Of a stretch of 64,000 bases of DNA, positions 1 through 11,821 are shown in pieces. Position 1 is the first letter of the stretch; every line of letters begins with the position of its first letter. The stretch comes from Heliocidaris erythrogramma. Taxonomy: Eukaryota; Echinodermata; Echinoidea; Camarodonta; Echinometridae. A model generated the notes under the pieces. That model did not search any database and was not told the DNA's origin. It saw only the letters and a program-made list of their open reading frames with translations. Where the stretch lies: the NCBI GenBank assembly GCA_025617745.1, contig CM046856.1:39368888-39432887 (forward strand). Reading direction: 5' to 3'. A program made the translations under genes and the position numbers.

Positions 1-184
1 AGATGCAAAAAACGTGACACAAAATAGAAAGTGGCGTGACGTGAAATGCAGCAGTTCAAAATGTGCAGCAGAATTTGTCTAGGGGAAGCCTTGGAGGCCC
101 CCCCCCAGTACAGTAAGGTTTAATGAATCATCATGACAAGTAGTACATGTATATAAAAACTAGAAATATCACTGAAGATGATGC

Positions 185-480
185 TTAATACCCCCGCCCC
201 GTGACAACAGCCTTTCTTGACTTTTGGTCGAAAACTGAGGAAGTAGTTCGATCCGCAAGATTTTTCCCTGATTTACTGCCATAGATATGCCGTTTCCATG
301 GCAACGCAGCTTCCGACACATCAAAAAAATTATGTCTTGCACATCTTCCCACCAAGACCAATGTGTGTATACCAAATTTCATGAGCTTTGGTCGAAAACT
401 GAGAAAGTAGTTCGATCCGCAAGATTTGCAACAGACCGACCGACCGCCTGCTGAACCGACCGCCCCACCGTCGACGGATT
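185..480. repeat. Truncated dispersed repeat with an internal duplicated block
   Basis: The block TTTGGTCGAAAACTGAG.AAGTAGTTCGATCCGCAAGATTT occurs twice (about 222-265 and 390-427), roughly 165 bp apart, and the segment ends in a GACCGACCGACCG-type tail. This looks like the last one or two units of a tandem-repeat-core element of the kind seen complete at 1364-2722. Positions 481-854 are AT-rich intron or flank where I see nothing specific. Confidence 0.5.
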
Positions 481-854
481 CCTATATACTTTATATAAAA
501 ATAATAATTGGATTTAATACACTTCCATTATAGGCTGAAAAACAAATGGTACTGAGTCATCTCTCTTAAATAATTTCACATTTTATGGGGACCTGGGGGT
601 ATTCTCAAAATTAGCTTATCTTTTATTTTAGCTAGGGAGATCTTAATTTGTCTTTAGAAATCTAAATTTTGATCTGCCATTGGTTTATGACTGTGAACAA
701 TTGAGTATGCATGTTCATGTGTTATAACAATTTAAATCCCTTCACAGAAATGAACCATAACATAGTTCTCATAAAACCATCCCAAGCTCTTTGCTGTTTA
801 ACCAGATGCTAACAACTTTTCTAGTTAAGTACATGAGGTGGCGAGATTACTTAC

Positions 855-1177
855 TTATCTATAAGGTCTCCTATCACAATAGTCAGTGTTCCCTGCAGGT
901 CCTGGTCCAGTATGAAACTCTGCTGATTGAGAAGAGCCTCACTCATCACTCCAAATATGGCTTGATACACCTCCATGTTATCCTTGGACCCCAAACCCAC
1001 CTTGGCCTTCGCCCCCTCCTGGTGAGGTTCGTTGGGGGCGTCTGATCCATCCCCCTCAGACCGGGGTCCAAGGAACACCTTGTCGTATTCCCTTGGCAAA
1101 GGGGACGAGGGTGCACGTTGCATGAACTGCTGGTGTCTCTCACTGATAAGGAGCTTCATAACCCTCTGCATGTGGGA
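855..1177 (-). CDS. SNX19: SNX19-like, exon 7 (start of C-terminal nexin region; gene continues off-window)
   Basis: 323 nt; acceptor TTTACTCCAG|TCC, donor ATAA|GTAAGTAATC, 2 nt left over. The helical, amphipathic C-terminal stretch (ALLNQQSFILDQDLQGTLTIVIGDLIDK) resembles the Nexin_C-type region of PX-associated sorting nexins. The remaining exons must lie to the left of position 1. The intron between exons 6 and 7 is nearly 3 kb and holds two transposons. Confidence 0.78.
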
Positions 1178-1363
1178 CTGGAGTAAAAACGAAATTGAAA
1201 GAGTTAAATCATTTAAGTTGTTTTTTAAACTTGTTTTTAAATTAATTGTACAACATAGTAGATACATTGTACATCAAAAATGAAATCGAATATCAGTCTT
1301 GTCCTGCAGTTATCTAAATAATGAAAAACTAGATGAATCTTCAACCGCGGTCGGTCGGAATTC

Positions 1364-2722
1364 ATGCCTCCGCCATCACCAGATTGGAAATGAATGGCAT
1401 ACATGTACACTCTAAAAAGGATTGGTCCAACAAAATTACAAATCTTTTCATTTAAAAAGCACAGGAGACAGAAAATTTATTTCATTTTATTTTCATCCTG
1501 TACAAATAAAAAACTTACCACTGATGACTTACAATCATCAAATACACCAAGGAAATAGATATTTTATAGCAAATAGACCACTGTCCCCTTGAAATTTCTA
1601 AAATAGGTAGGCCCAGACTCCATACATCAAGAACCATTTTTATGTATATAATGACCTCTATGACCTTTGAACTTTGACCTTGAGACCCTAAAATCTAATC
1701 AGTTCATCATCCCTCACATATGCATACATGGGCCAAGTTAGAGGTTGATCTGTCAAACAGTTCTGAAGTTATTGCGAGAACGAACCATTTTTGTGTACAT
1801 AATGGCGCCTCTGACCTCTGACCTTTGACCTTTGACCTTGAGACCCTAAAATCTAATCAGTCAAGCAGTTCCTAAGTTATCACAAGAACGAACCATTTTT
1901 ATGTATATAATGACCTCTATGACCTTTGAACTTTGACCTTGAGACCCTAAAATCTAATCAGTTCATCGTCCCTCACATATGCATACATGGGCCACGTTAG
2001 AGGTTGATCTGTCAAACAGTTCTGAAGTTATTGCGAGAACGAACCATTTTTATGTACATACATGTTGTAATTACCTCTGTGACCTTTGACCTTTGACCTT
2101 GAGACCCCAAAATCTAATCAGTTCATCGTCCCTCCCATATGAATACATGGGCTACCTTACAAGCTGATCCGCCAAACAGTTCCTAAGTTATCACAAGAAT
2201 GAACCATTTTTATGTATATAATGACCTCTATGACCTTTGAACTTTGACCTTGAGACCGTAAAATCTAATCAGTTCATCGTCCCTCACATATGCATACATG
2301 GGCCAAGTTAGAAGCTGATCCGTCAAACAGTTCTGAAGTTATTGCGAGAACGGACCATTTTTATATACATAATTACCTCTTTGACCTTGAGACCCCAAGA
2401 CCCCAAAATCTAATCAATTCATCGTCCCTCCCATATAAATACATGGGCCAAGTTTGAAGCTGATCCGCCAAACGGTTCCTAAGTTATCACAAGAACGAAC
2501 CATTTTTATGGATATAATGACCTCTATGACCTTTGACCTTTGACCTTGAGACCCCAAAATCTAATCAGTTCATCGTCCCTCCCATAAGCATACATGGGCT
2601 AAGTTACAAACTGATAAAAAAAAAAACGGTCTTGAAGTTATCGCGGGAACGAAAAGGGGACAGACGGACGGACGACCCAAAAACATAATGCCTCCGGCAC
2701 CACCTACGGTGGGCGGAGGCAT
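1364..2722. mobile_element. Helentron/DINE-like non-autonomous element with ~150-bp tandem core
   Basis: Bounded by an inverted 11-mer, ATGCCTCCGCC (1364-1374) and GGCGGAGGCAT (2712-2722). About seven tandem units run from about 1630 to 2640. The word GAACGAACCATTTTT recurs at about 1630, 1778, 1886, 2037, 2197, 2347 and 2494, a period near 150 bp with one short unit. Units carry TGACCTTTGACCTTTGACCT-type words. The right end has GACAGACGGACGGACG followed by a strong hairpin at 2688-2722. Subterminal inverted repeats, a tandem core and a 3' hairpin are the hallmarks of non-autonomous Helentron (DINE/HINE) elements. It sits in the intron between SNX19-like exons 6 and 7. Confidence 0.65.
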
Positions 2723-3000
2723 AAAAAACCCCACAAATATATCTTGAAACAAGGAAAAGGTCCATATGGTGCTACATGTAAATACACAGTACTGCACATA
2801 TATAAAACCTGTATAATAATCTGGATTGATATAACGTCTAATACAGATGTTTCTAAACGCTTTACAGATACATGTATATACATGTAATCTATCAAAGTTA
2901 ATTTCAAACACTTGCCAACAATGGAGCAAAATCAATAAAAAAGTACCTGGTAATCCACATCAGACTATCAAGAAAACAGTCTAATGTATAATTCCTTTAA

Positions 3001-3930
3001 AGTAGAACTTTAATGATTTTAAATATTGGCGTAATACTTATTATTGCATAGATGGCATAAATTAAACAAGGTTATCCAAATTCAACGCTTGGAAACATTT
3101 GAAGTAATGATTATTATCAATTATAAAACGGTAAAATACAGCCCCCGATATAGCAGCTGAAGAGCTCCTCGAACGCTGCTGAGATATGTGACGACACACC
3201 ATGGACCAGTCCTGTCTAAAGCAGACGATGTCCCATAACATCTTACACATTTTTCAGAGCCTATTTTGTCATCTCCTCTTCACTTATTTCTCTTCCTTCA
3301 CTAGCGTCAGTCTTAATGTTAGTCTGTTGCCTCACTCTTAACTTCGTGTATGGTATTATTTTGATGAAAAATGCAGCGTTAAAAAAATAAAGGAATCAGT
3401 CACTTGTAAAGAAAATAAGACGCCATTGTATTTTCAGCTGCTTGCACCAGGGCATGTTCGGCGTTTCAAGAGGGAACGAATACCATCCTGCTATTATTCG
3501 GAGGGCTTTTCAATTTGAAAGTGGGGTTTATTCATTGATCATTGACCCTTCTCCTGTGTATTTACAATCAAACGGTTTTAGCTATCAGAATCAGTTTCAC
3601 TTTCCCTTTATAATGGTGTGAAATAAGGTCATGTTTAAATACACCAAACTCTTTATAATTTGATAAATAATTGCACTGCAATTACGTTCATTCATTATAG
3701 GACGTCGTCTGCTTAAGCAGGATCGATCGAGTGTGACGACATCAAAACATCGCTATATTTCTGGCGAATCCTCGGATATTCCAGATGCTGAGAAGAGCTT
3801 TTATTTGTGTTGTTTTTATAATCATCAGATACGCAGTTGACATAAAACTTATACGATTGCCATCTGTAAGCTTCCCAGTTTCTAGTGATACATTAATTGC
3901 CATATTTGTGATTTTCTTTGAATAGCTACT
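3001..3930. mobile_element. TTAA-flanked 930-bp element, copy 1 (empty for the Harbinger-like MITE)
   Basis: Near-identical to 46176-47767 once the insertion there is removed. Both copies are bounded by TTAA (2997-3000 and 3931-3934 here) and by short inverted ends beginning AGTAG, with weaker inverted similarity for about 20 more bases. TTAA flanks suggest a piggyBac-type non-autonomous element, but the termini are not classical for that superfamily. No coding capacity is seen. It lies in the SNX19-like intron. 2723-2996 and 3935-4143 are plain AT-rich intron. Confidence 0.6.
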
Positions 3931-4143
3931 TTAAAAGGATATAAGATAGGGAACCTTTCAGTGTTGTCTTTTTAGAACTAAAAAGATATTCCCTAATCAT
4001 ATATAAATATGCTATCTTGATAGCCCTGATTGCAGTTATCAACATTTTGGGAAGAGTTTCCCTCCTTCCTTTTCAATTTCTACAACTTTGAGAAACATTG
4101 AAATATGGAGTTAAAATGCATTTTCCCTGAAATGAATAATTAC

Positions 4144-4437
4144 CTCTTTCATTTCATCCAGGCCAAACAGTCTGATCCTTGACGTGTCGACCACGCCACC
4201 AAAGTCCCACTGGTCCTCCCCTCCTATAGGCTGCTGCCTGGAAACAACTTGGCCAGGCGCCTCTCTCATTGGTTGGTCCTGGTCACCTGACTGCATCGTT
4301 TGACCCGGCTGGTCCGACAGGGCAGAGTTCAGAGCAGAGGAAGGGGTTTGCTGTGTTGAGGGCCTCATCATGGATGGCCGTTCTGGGAGAATGGTCTTTA
4401 TGGTACCAACGATACCCGATACTTGATGTATCAAGAG
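4144..4437 (-). CDS. SNX19: SNX19-like, exon 6 (post-PX linker)
   Basis: 98 codons, phase 0 at both ends; acceptor CTTACAG|CTC, donor AAAGAG|GTAATT. After a helix-like start (LLIHQVSGIVGTIKTILPE) the exon is Gln/Ser/Pro-rich and probably disordered, ending in GLDEMKE. This region is poorly conserved in the family. The assignment rests on frame, phase and position between the PX exons and exon 7. Confidence 0.8.
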
Positions 4438-4825
4438 CTGTAAGAAATGAGACAATAATCGTAACTCTCTAGATGCCCGAAAACTTGGTGCTTCATGTAT
4501 ATTGATTTCAACAAATTTCAACCAAATAGTTTTGAGATTCTGTTTGTCACTTTGTGATGCTACTACAGACATGAAAGAATAGCACAGATTTGTATAGCAC
4601 TTTGACCCAAAATGGGTATGGGGCAGTCATGTTTTCCGCAGTTACAGTACATGTATATTCCACAATACAGTGTGCTATGCAGATCTTACCTGGTAAGGGA
4701 ATAATTGAATGATATAGAATTTCAACAAGATTCATAAAAAAATCTGAATACCATAAGAAACATCTGAAGAAACAGGTAATTTGCAAAATAACATCCTGAA
4801 ACACCACAGCATGTAATTCATACTA

Positions 4826-4990
4826 AAAGCTGTTCAATTCAATTCAAATCGGTTTTATTTGCAAATCATTAAAAATCAAAAACAAATATAAAAAATATAT
4901 TTCATGTACAAGAATAACAATGATAAATAAAGAAAAAGGAAACTAACAAAAAAGCAAATCTCAAGTATAATGAAGCTCCCTGTAACTAAA
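4826..4990. repeat. Probable LINE/SINE 3' tail in an intron
   Basis: TTCAATTCAATTCAAATC followed by GGTTTTATTTGCAAATC and A-rich sequence resembles the short-motif 3' tail of CR1/L2-type retroelements. A related start (TTCAGTTCAGTTCAAAAT then ACATTTATTT) is seen at 57982. The rest of the 4438-5175 intron shows nothing else. Confidence 0.35.
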
Positions 4991-5175
4991 AAACATATGG
5001 AAATAATGTACAAAATAAATGAATAATAGTCTGCCATTAGCTTTTATCAAGGCAAATTTGTTATCAAAATTTTTGATGAGGGTCTCATTCTTTACAAAGA
5101 AGCATTGAATTCAATAAAACCCAATATGGATGATATGAAGACATGGTGAAAATAAAGGAGATAGTTTATGCTTAC

Positions 5176-5298
5176 TTTATCAAATCTTAGAGGACCACTG
5201 GTAGCCTTCTTGACAAACTCAATGTGACCGTCTCCATCGATGGCTAGAAACTCGGCCACTTCTCTGCTGTTGTGAATGACTGGACGACTCAGCAGTTG
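5176..5298 (-). CDS. SNX19: SNX19-like, exon 5 (end of PX domain)
   Basis: 41 codons in phase 0 between acceptor TTTTACACAG|CAA and donor GATAAA|GTAAGC. QLLSRPVIHNSREVAEFLAI is the last PX helix (typical form: L-L-x-x-P-x-I-x-x-S-x-x-V-x-x-F-L). A short stretch DGDGHIEFVKKA leads into the post-PX region. Confidence 0.86.
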
Positions 5299-5724
5299 CT
5301 GTGTAAAAGAGAGAAACTGGTTACATATCACATGCAGAACATTATGAGCCCTATTATCCCTGTACATGGCACTTATTTCATTGTATTATAAATGTACTTG
5401 TAGGCATATTCGGAAGATTACAATACCTTTCATTTTGTCTCTTATTTCTGACTCCATTATGCTACCATTTTTTTGATAATGCGTATGTACACACAGAGAA
5501 AGAACTTACAATTACAGTTTGAATTGGATTGATAAATCAAAAGACAATAATGTAAAAATTGGTAATCCCTTTAGGAAACAGTGTATTTGAAAGAAGAAAA
5601 AGGTATCTGTACTCTGTACTTTTTTTTTTTTGAAAGAGGAAAAAGGTTTGTCCGGGCAGACAGAAAACACTATTGATCGTACCTGAGGGATAGGAATTTG
5701 GCTTCGGATGAATAGTGGACTCAC

Positions 5725-5822
5725 CTTGATGTAGGATTCTAAAGAGAGCCTCTTCTGTTCCTCCATGGCTGGGCTAAGTCTGGTGAGAGGCAGCATGGAC
5801 TGTTTAGGAATGTTCACAATAC
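5725..5822 (-). CDS. SNX19: SNX19-like, exon 4 (PX, Pro-containing loop and helix)
   Basis: 98 nt; acceptor ACTTGCAG|GT, donor ATCAAG|GTGAGT. Two bases complete a Gly codon, then 32 codons. Sequence features are NIPKQSMLPLTR (the loop between PX helices) and MEEQKRLSLESYIK, which matches the usual PX helix of the form R-x-x-L-E-x-Y-L. Phase 0 at the end fits exon 5. Confidence 0.85.
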
Positions 5823-6454
5823 CTGCAAGTATTAAAGAAGACACATCTTCAACAATGGATCCTGAAGACGATCAGAGCATACAGATCAAAATGTTGAAAA
5901 CTAAAGACAGCTCTTTGCAGAACTTAGAGCTCTTAACAGAGTTCATTAGCCCTTTTCAGGGGTCTTATTCTTTTGAAAGAATACATGGTGTGATCCTGAA
6001 AATTTTACCAACAAAACTAGGCCTGTGTGTAAGGATGACAGAAGGACAGCAGTTTTTCCCTTCATGATACAATTATTGGGGTTGGTGGAGACCCCTAGAG
6101 GAATACAGTACTATCACAGGACTCACTCACACTCTTGTATGTATCAATCAACCACAAAGCAGCTATTAAAACCAACCAGTACCAAACCCAACAAGAAAGT
6201 GAATGGATATTGACAAGAATATCCTCATCAACTCAACATCATTCACACATCCTATGACAAAGAAAGTATGCTGTTACTACTATATTAGCACATTTCACAG
6301 CATGCTTGAAGATGTCATTAAAACAATATTGCAACCACAAGGTATGTTGTACATGTACATGTACATGTTGCATCCGTGGCTAATTTGTGCCAATGCAACA
6401 TCCGCCAAAATTAAAAATTAGAAATTAGGTGTTAACATTAAAGGATAAACTTAC

Positions 6455-6605
6455 CTCTCATATTTCTCCTCAGATGGGGGTTGTTGTTGATTCTTGCATG
6501 CAGGTTAACAAACTCTCTGTAGCGTCGTTTAACCTCCATCCCATTCTTATTACTATAAGCTGCTTCCGAGTCGTCCGATAATGTAGGTTTCTTCAGCAGA
6601 TCATA
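6455..6605 (-). CDS. SNX19: SNX19-like, exon 3 (PX core, phosphoinositide-binding Arg)
   Basis: 151 nt between acceptor TTATGTAG|TATG and donor GAGAG|GTAAGT; phase 0 in, 1 nt left over. It encodes VKRRYREFVNLHARI, the PX signature (R-R-Y-x-x-F followed by a helix) whose arginine contacts the phosphoinositide phosphate in characterised PX domains. The insert before it (SDDSEAAYSNKNG) is polar and is probably a loop. Confidence 0.88.
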
Positions 6606-6767
6606 CTACATAAGAAGCAAAAGCGGGCAAGCAGTGCATTAAAACAATGTACTTGGTGTTTTGGGCAAGTAGTATAATTTGTTTACATGCAGTGACCTGG
6701 TTGGGCAATAAAAAGAAAAAAACACAATCATAATTTGCTTGATTCACTAAGTTGTATCATGAAGATA

Positions 6768-6785
6768 CCCCCCCCCCCCCCCCCC
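6768..6785. repeat. Poly-C tract (18 C) in an intron
   Basis: Uninterrupted run of 18 C between SNX19-like exons 3 and 2. The remainder of this intron (6606-7118), and the introns 5299-5724, 5823-6454 and 7321-7787, are AT-rich without other features I can support. Confidence 0.9.
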
Positions 6786-7118
6786 ATTCCACTTGAGTAT
6801 ATATATAATGATACTTCACATTTTAAGTTCTAATGATTTTGTCAGTATTTATCTTTTTAATTGGACAATAAAAATATTCAGTTCAGACAAATCGTGAAAA
6901 TGGTAAAATATCACTGAACAAATGCAATTAAAAAAGATTAAAATGTGTCCAGCCAATTTTTGGCAGGATGAAAAAGTGCATCTAAACTTTTAAAAACAAG
7001 TACAATAAATTAAAACACGTACATGTAGAAAATCTAGAAATATTACATTAGTACACATCCAATCTTTGGCACAACCTGTGACCTATATCATCATGTACAG
7101 AACCAACAGTTTTATTAC

Positions 7119-7320
7119 CTTAATAATGAAGTAGACGACTGGTCTCTTGCCTTTGGGGTCCCCAAGCCAGCTGGTGGTGGGGATGGAGAGGTTGGTAACT
7201 CGCCACAGAGCCCACTCCATTGGTATATCACCACTGGTAGAGGGGTGTACATGTAGGTCATGGGTGTCAGGTGGGGTCTGGATAAGGTCTGGAGCAGTTT
7301 CACTTCTGATGAGGGGATAT
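7119..7320 (-). CDS. SNX19: SNX19-like, exon 2 (start of PX domain)
   Basis: Acceptor TTATTTCAG|AT and donor AAG|GTAATAAA bound 202 nt. Its first base completes the Arg codon split at the end of exon 1, and the exon ends in phase 0. The translation contains WRVTNLSIPTTSW and RPVVYFIIKV, the first beta strands of a PX domain, preceded by an acidic, Pro-rich linker. The reading frame agrees on both sides, which supports the join to exons 1 and 3. Confidence 0.87.
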
Positions 7321-7787
7321 CTGAAATAAATTGGATGCATAATTCATATGTACAATTACCAGAACGGTTATTTGTGAGGATTTTTGGTAGTTTTCATTTC
7401 CTCCACAAGAAGTACATGGGTGGATGTCAAACATAGAAAATTCAGTCTTAAGTAAATAAATATATATACAGTGTATATATCCCAAGTTCCAACATTAATA
7501 TTTAATGTGTTGATATACATGTACATGTTGGTGTAATGTAAGTTTTCTAACATTACTATGAAGGTCTATTTTACATGTACGGTAATCAATTAAACAGCAC
7601 GCATAAAATTATTATGACTTGTAATAATCTGTTTCAGGTTACCAGTTGCAATCTTTCAAACTAAAAGGATGAATGTCAAACATTTATCATTAGCTATAAC
7701 ATCACAACAACCAGAGACCCTGGCTGAAAGCTCATCAGTAGTGCAGTGCTGACACAGTGTAACAAGTGAAAATATGACTGCATTTAC

Positions 7788-9583
7788 CTATGAATTGGAG
7801 AAGTTCCTTGGGAAGTACATGGCTGCTCCTCTGCATCTATCTTGGAGTTGATAGGCACACTGGAAGATATTTCAGAAGTACTACATGTACCTAGTGAATA
7901 TATAGATTGGTACAATGGCCCTGACTCCAACCCCAAGTTGGATACTGTCCCTTGAGCAGTTGAAGCACAATCTCCTAACTCGGTGAGACAACTGGCACTA
8001 AAACATGATCTCATACCTTCAAATCTGGATGACTGGCAATTTTCATCAGAAGCCATCTTATCAAGGACACTGTCTGTGACACTTTCAGTGGATTGGGACA
8101 CAGGAGGATGGATGGCAACGATGTTCGAACCTGTAGAAGCTGACCTTCGATGAGTCTTGATCTTCTCAGCCTGTCCTACAGATGAAAGATTCATCACTTT
8201 ACTTGTACCATTTTGGCCATCTTTCTTGGAGATTATGTCAGAGTCCTGTCTAGCTATTGCCTTACTTGGTTCTAGCATTGTCATTGGCATGGGGAATGTA
8301 AACTCTTGTGGAGGTTCAATGACCTCAAATGGAGATGGTAATGCCTTCTTGAGACATTCTGTTTCAACAAAGTCAGATATTTGCTCTGTGTCATCTTGAG
8401 ACTGGTTTTGTATTTTGCCAACCATCTCTTGTTTGCTTGAACTACATGTAGATGTTCTCTTTGCTTGCGGTGTAGCTTCATGGTTTTCTCCCATTTCCAA
8501 GGACTCTGCGCTGACCAGTGGAGTGTCCACATCATGATTCAGTGAGTCTAAAACCATGGGTATTTCATCCCCATGATCTCTCTTGGCTGCTTCCTCTTTG
8601 CTTTTAGGCACACTTTCATTTGTGAGTGCAAGCTTCTCTTTTGTGCCTGGTTTCTCTTTCGCATCATGATGATCTTGTCCTAAAGGCTCATCCATGAGAA
8701 GCAGAATTAAGGCCTCATTCACGAAGTCTGGATCTGATATGAGATGTACCAAGGGCTGCAGGACATTGTTGATGAGGATATCTTGCAAGAGGAAGACTAA
8801 AGTATCACAGCGGATCACATCAGATGGCAAGAGGGACAGGATCAATGTGTTAGAGAGCTGCGAGAGGTGCTCTTTCTCAACTTCCTCACTCTGCAAAGCT
8901 GGATGAAGGATTGCAAAGGTCTCATAGATGGACACAACTGAGTGCTTCTTTGCGGATCGCCCAAGTTTGCTAGATTTACTGGCTAAGCGAGATCGACTCA
9001 TTTGCAGCCTGCGATAGATGTCCACATGAGCTCGGAGTTCATGGAGAAGAGTACAAAGAAAAACTCTTTGATCAATTCTCGCAAATCTATACTTCACATT
9101 CTTAATCATATCTTTAAAATAATGAAATACATTGTGTGAGAACTGGTCATCATCGCTTACAATCCTGTACCATCCCACAACAAAGTCACGCATCATCAAT
9201 CGAACACATTCGCTCATTTCGTTTTGCAAAATGCTCTGCCGATTTTCTTGCAGATCTTCACTAAAACTTGACATTGGTAGGGTCTTTCCTCCTTCATTAT
9301 CAATCTGAAAAAGAGGTCTCTGTTTTGCAACGTGAGGTAGGAACGGAATGACATTTTCCCATTGAAACACAACAGTTCGTTTCCAGAGTTGCAACTGCAA
9401 GGTGCACCACACACCCAATACAGTCCCACACGTAAATATCAGCGTTTGTCCGTATGTCAAAACGCCAAGATGGACGATAAAAAGAAAACAGATGATACTC
9501 ACTATCCTTTGTCTCGTTGTGAGGTTAATCATAAAAGTCCTCAAAGTGTTTATTCTTACGATAGCTTGGTTTACAAACTCCAT
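7788..9583 (-). CDS. SNX19: SNX19-like sorting nexin, exon 1 (N-terminus, membrane segments, PXA domain)
   Basis: First coding exon, 598 codons plus 2 nt, starting at the ATG at 9583 and ending at the donor AG|GTAAATG (7788/7787). Two hydrophobic segments (about residues 26-43 and 47-66) would anchor the protein in a membrane. A PXA domain follows (about 118-297), with the family-like stretches RDFVVGWYR and LISDPDFVNEALILLL. Residues 300-598 are Ser/Glu/Gln-rich and look disordered. Known of the family: SNX19 is an ER-anchored PXA-PX protein that binds PI3P and tethers endolysosomes to the ER. Summed in-window exons give about 995 residues, near the roughly 990 of vertebrate SNX19, although the C-terminus is still off-window. 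SNX13, 14 and 25 are less likely because no RGS domain lies between PXA and PX. Confidence 0.88.
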
Positions 9584-10593
9584 ATTGCATTGTAATTTCA
9601 GATCAAACGCGAAATGAAAAGAGTTCTAACTTGCCATCAATCAACAGCTGCTGGGCTGTTGGTAAACTTTTCTAGTCTTTGTCAAGGCATTTTGTTGAAG
9701 AAAAAGAAGATAAATGTCTAATTTGAGCAATTCCACATTCTTAATTCATAAAACGGAAAACAATATAAAAATTATAAAATATAAAATTTATTTTTACTAT
9801 ATTTTAAATTATACAATCAAGACAAATGCTTAAAACGCTTTTTCGTAGACTAGTAACTCTACGTTATTGATATTCTTTATTGAATGAACGCCATTAAAGG
9901 CAAAAAACAACAACATCATGATAAGCGAGGTCATTATAAAAGTCAAGGGAAGTGTGAATTCGGGGGGTAGGGGGGGGGGGGTATGTCTCATTGAAGCCTG
10001 TACGGCATCCGCGTCCATGAAAACGAGTAAAAAGGGTTGTTTTTTCAACACCAGACGGGTAACCCGGGTATCTCGTTTAGGGTATCAAAAACAGGAAAAT
10101 TCTGAACTCACGATTGATGAGAAAAGATCCTCGAAAAGGGTAGAAAAGTTAAATTTGACAGTATTCGGGAGCCGGTCATGAGCCCAACGAACAGCTGCAT
10201 GATTTAATGTTAACGGGCTGTCGACTGTCAATAACCTCGGGAATCTTCATTATTTGTAGTCTGTTTGGTCTATTTTCCGCGGGATTGGGCTTTTTTTCAC
10301 TCGAATCCCAGAGTTCTGTGGAAATAGCTCTGTTTTTACGCGGGTTATCGTCCCGGTTTTGGCGAGATTTTCGCGGTTTGGGGTTTTGTGCTATCGTTTT
10401 GTGAACGGAACATACGTGTGTGTAATTGGGTTTTTACAGACGTGTATCAATCAGATATGATTATTTACGTCTGGGACCGACCTTTAACGTCACCATCCGA
10501 AAGACGTGACTCAGTCTCGAACCTGGGTCCGCTGAATCAGTTTATAACTTCCACTGGTAGCTGGATTACAGGCGCACGCCACAACGCCCAGTT
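9584..10593. other. Upstream region of the SNX19-like gene
   Basis: Presumed 5' UTR and promoter side. No TATA box that I would defend. 9961-9980 is a G tract. 10020-10180 carries words such as ATCTCGTTTAGGGTATC, also seen as CCTCGTTTAGGGTA near 20280, so part of this stretch is an older repeat. 10230-10420 is T/G-rich and moderately CpG-rich. Confidence 0.4.
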
Positions 10594-11821
10594 TAGGCCA
10601 GTAGATCTAGTGATAGACCCACCACTAATTGCAAAAGAAACCAATCAAAGTTTTTTTTACTCAAAATATGGGTTAAAATAACATACTAAAAATCACGAAA
10701 AATCGGAGCTGTGGAACAATGCCTAATTTGCATAATTCAAAATGGCCACCATTTGGCCTATTTTGGCATATCCCACAGATATTCCAGCCTTTAGCCCAGG
10801 GTTGAAAAGTCATAGAAACTTCTTTTTTGTGACTACCCCAATGTTTTAGGGGTCAAGGAAAATAATTAAGGTAGTATAAGAGGTACATAAATGTAATATC
10901 ATACCTAATTTGCATAAATTTACATATTTTCCCAACATGAATCCTGTATTATATCATTATCTTGGAATATAAGACTGGTAGAGGCAATATTTTTGTAAAT
11001 ATTTTGTAAATATATTTTGTTGAGCCAGTGTACCTCTTTATTTAATGCTTTATCCAGATTATACATCTTTCATTAACTTCCTTATTTGCTTAAATTTGCA
11101 TAAATTTGCATAAAATAATGGAAAAATGACCACTATGCAGTAAGTATAAGTATGGCAGATTGCAGAGTCAAGCAAACTTCACTATTCTGACTACACAAAT
11201 GCTTTGAGGTCAATTAATAATTAATTAAGGTAATATTAGAGGCATGTTATTGTGATATGCCTAATTTGCATAAATTTGCATATTTTGTTTTAAAATGGCC
11301 GATAATCTGAATGTTGTTTTTTATATCAATATCTTGGAATATAAGACTGATAGAAGCATTGTTTTGATAAAATATATCAATTTTTTTTAGCCAGAGAACC
11401 TGCAGAGACAAAGAATATTTAAGTCTATAGAGAGGTTCTGTGGGTTATGGAAAATGATAAAAAATATATATATCATCCAAATAGAGCCATGTAATGAGAC
11501 ATAATTTGCATAAATGTGCACATCTTATTCCTTCATACCATAATATGTGTAATTTTACGATAAACTAGCATCTAAATCAATTGTTCTCAAATTTTCTAGC
11601 TGAAAAACAAAATGCCCTAAAATGACCCAGGGGTAAGTTTGTAATCTTGTAGTACTATTTATTGATTAAGATTTCTGGATCGATTAACATTTTCTGGGTT
11701 ATATCGGGATAAAAAGCTTAAAAAGATAAAATAATTTGCATCACTTTCAATTCCAAAAGCCATGCAGCGATCAAAGTCTGTAGATGTACCTTTAACCAGC
11801 TCTGTTGGATTTAAAGTCATT

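Noticed and set aside
2997-3934. Segmental duplication between 3.0 kb and 46.2 kb
   Set aside because: Homology stops exactly at TTAA on both sides in both copies, which fits transposition better than duplication.
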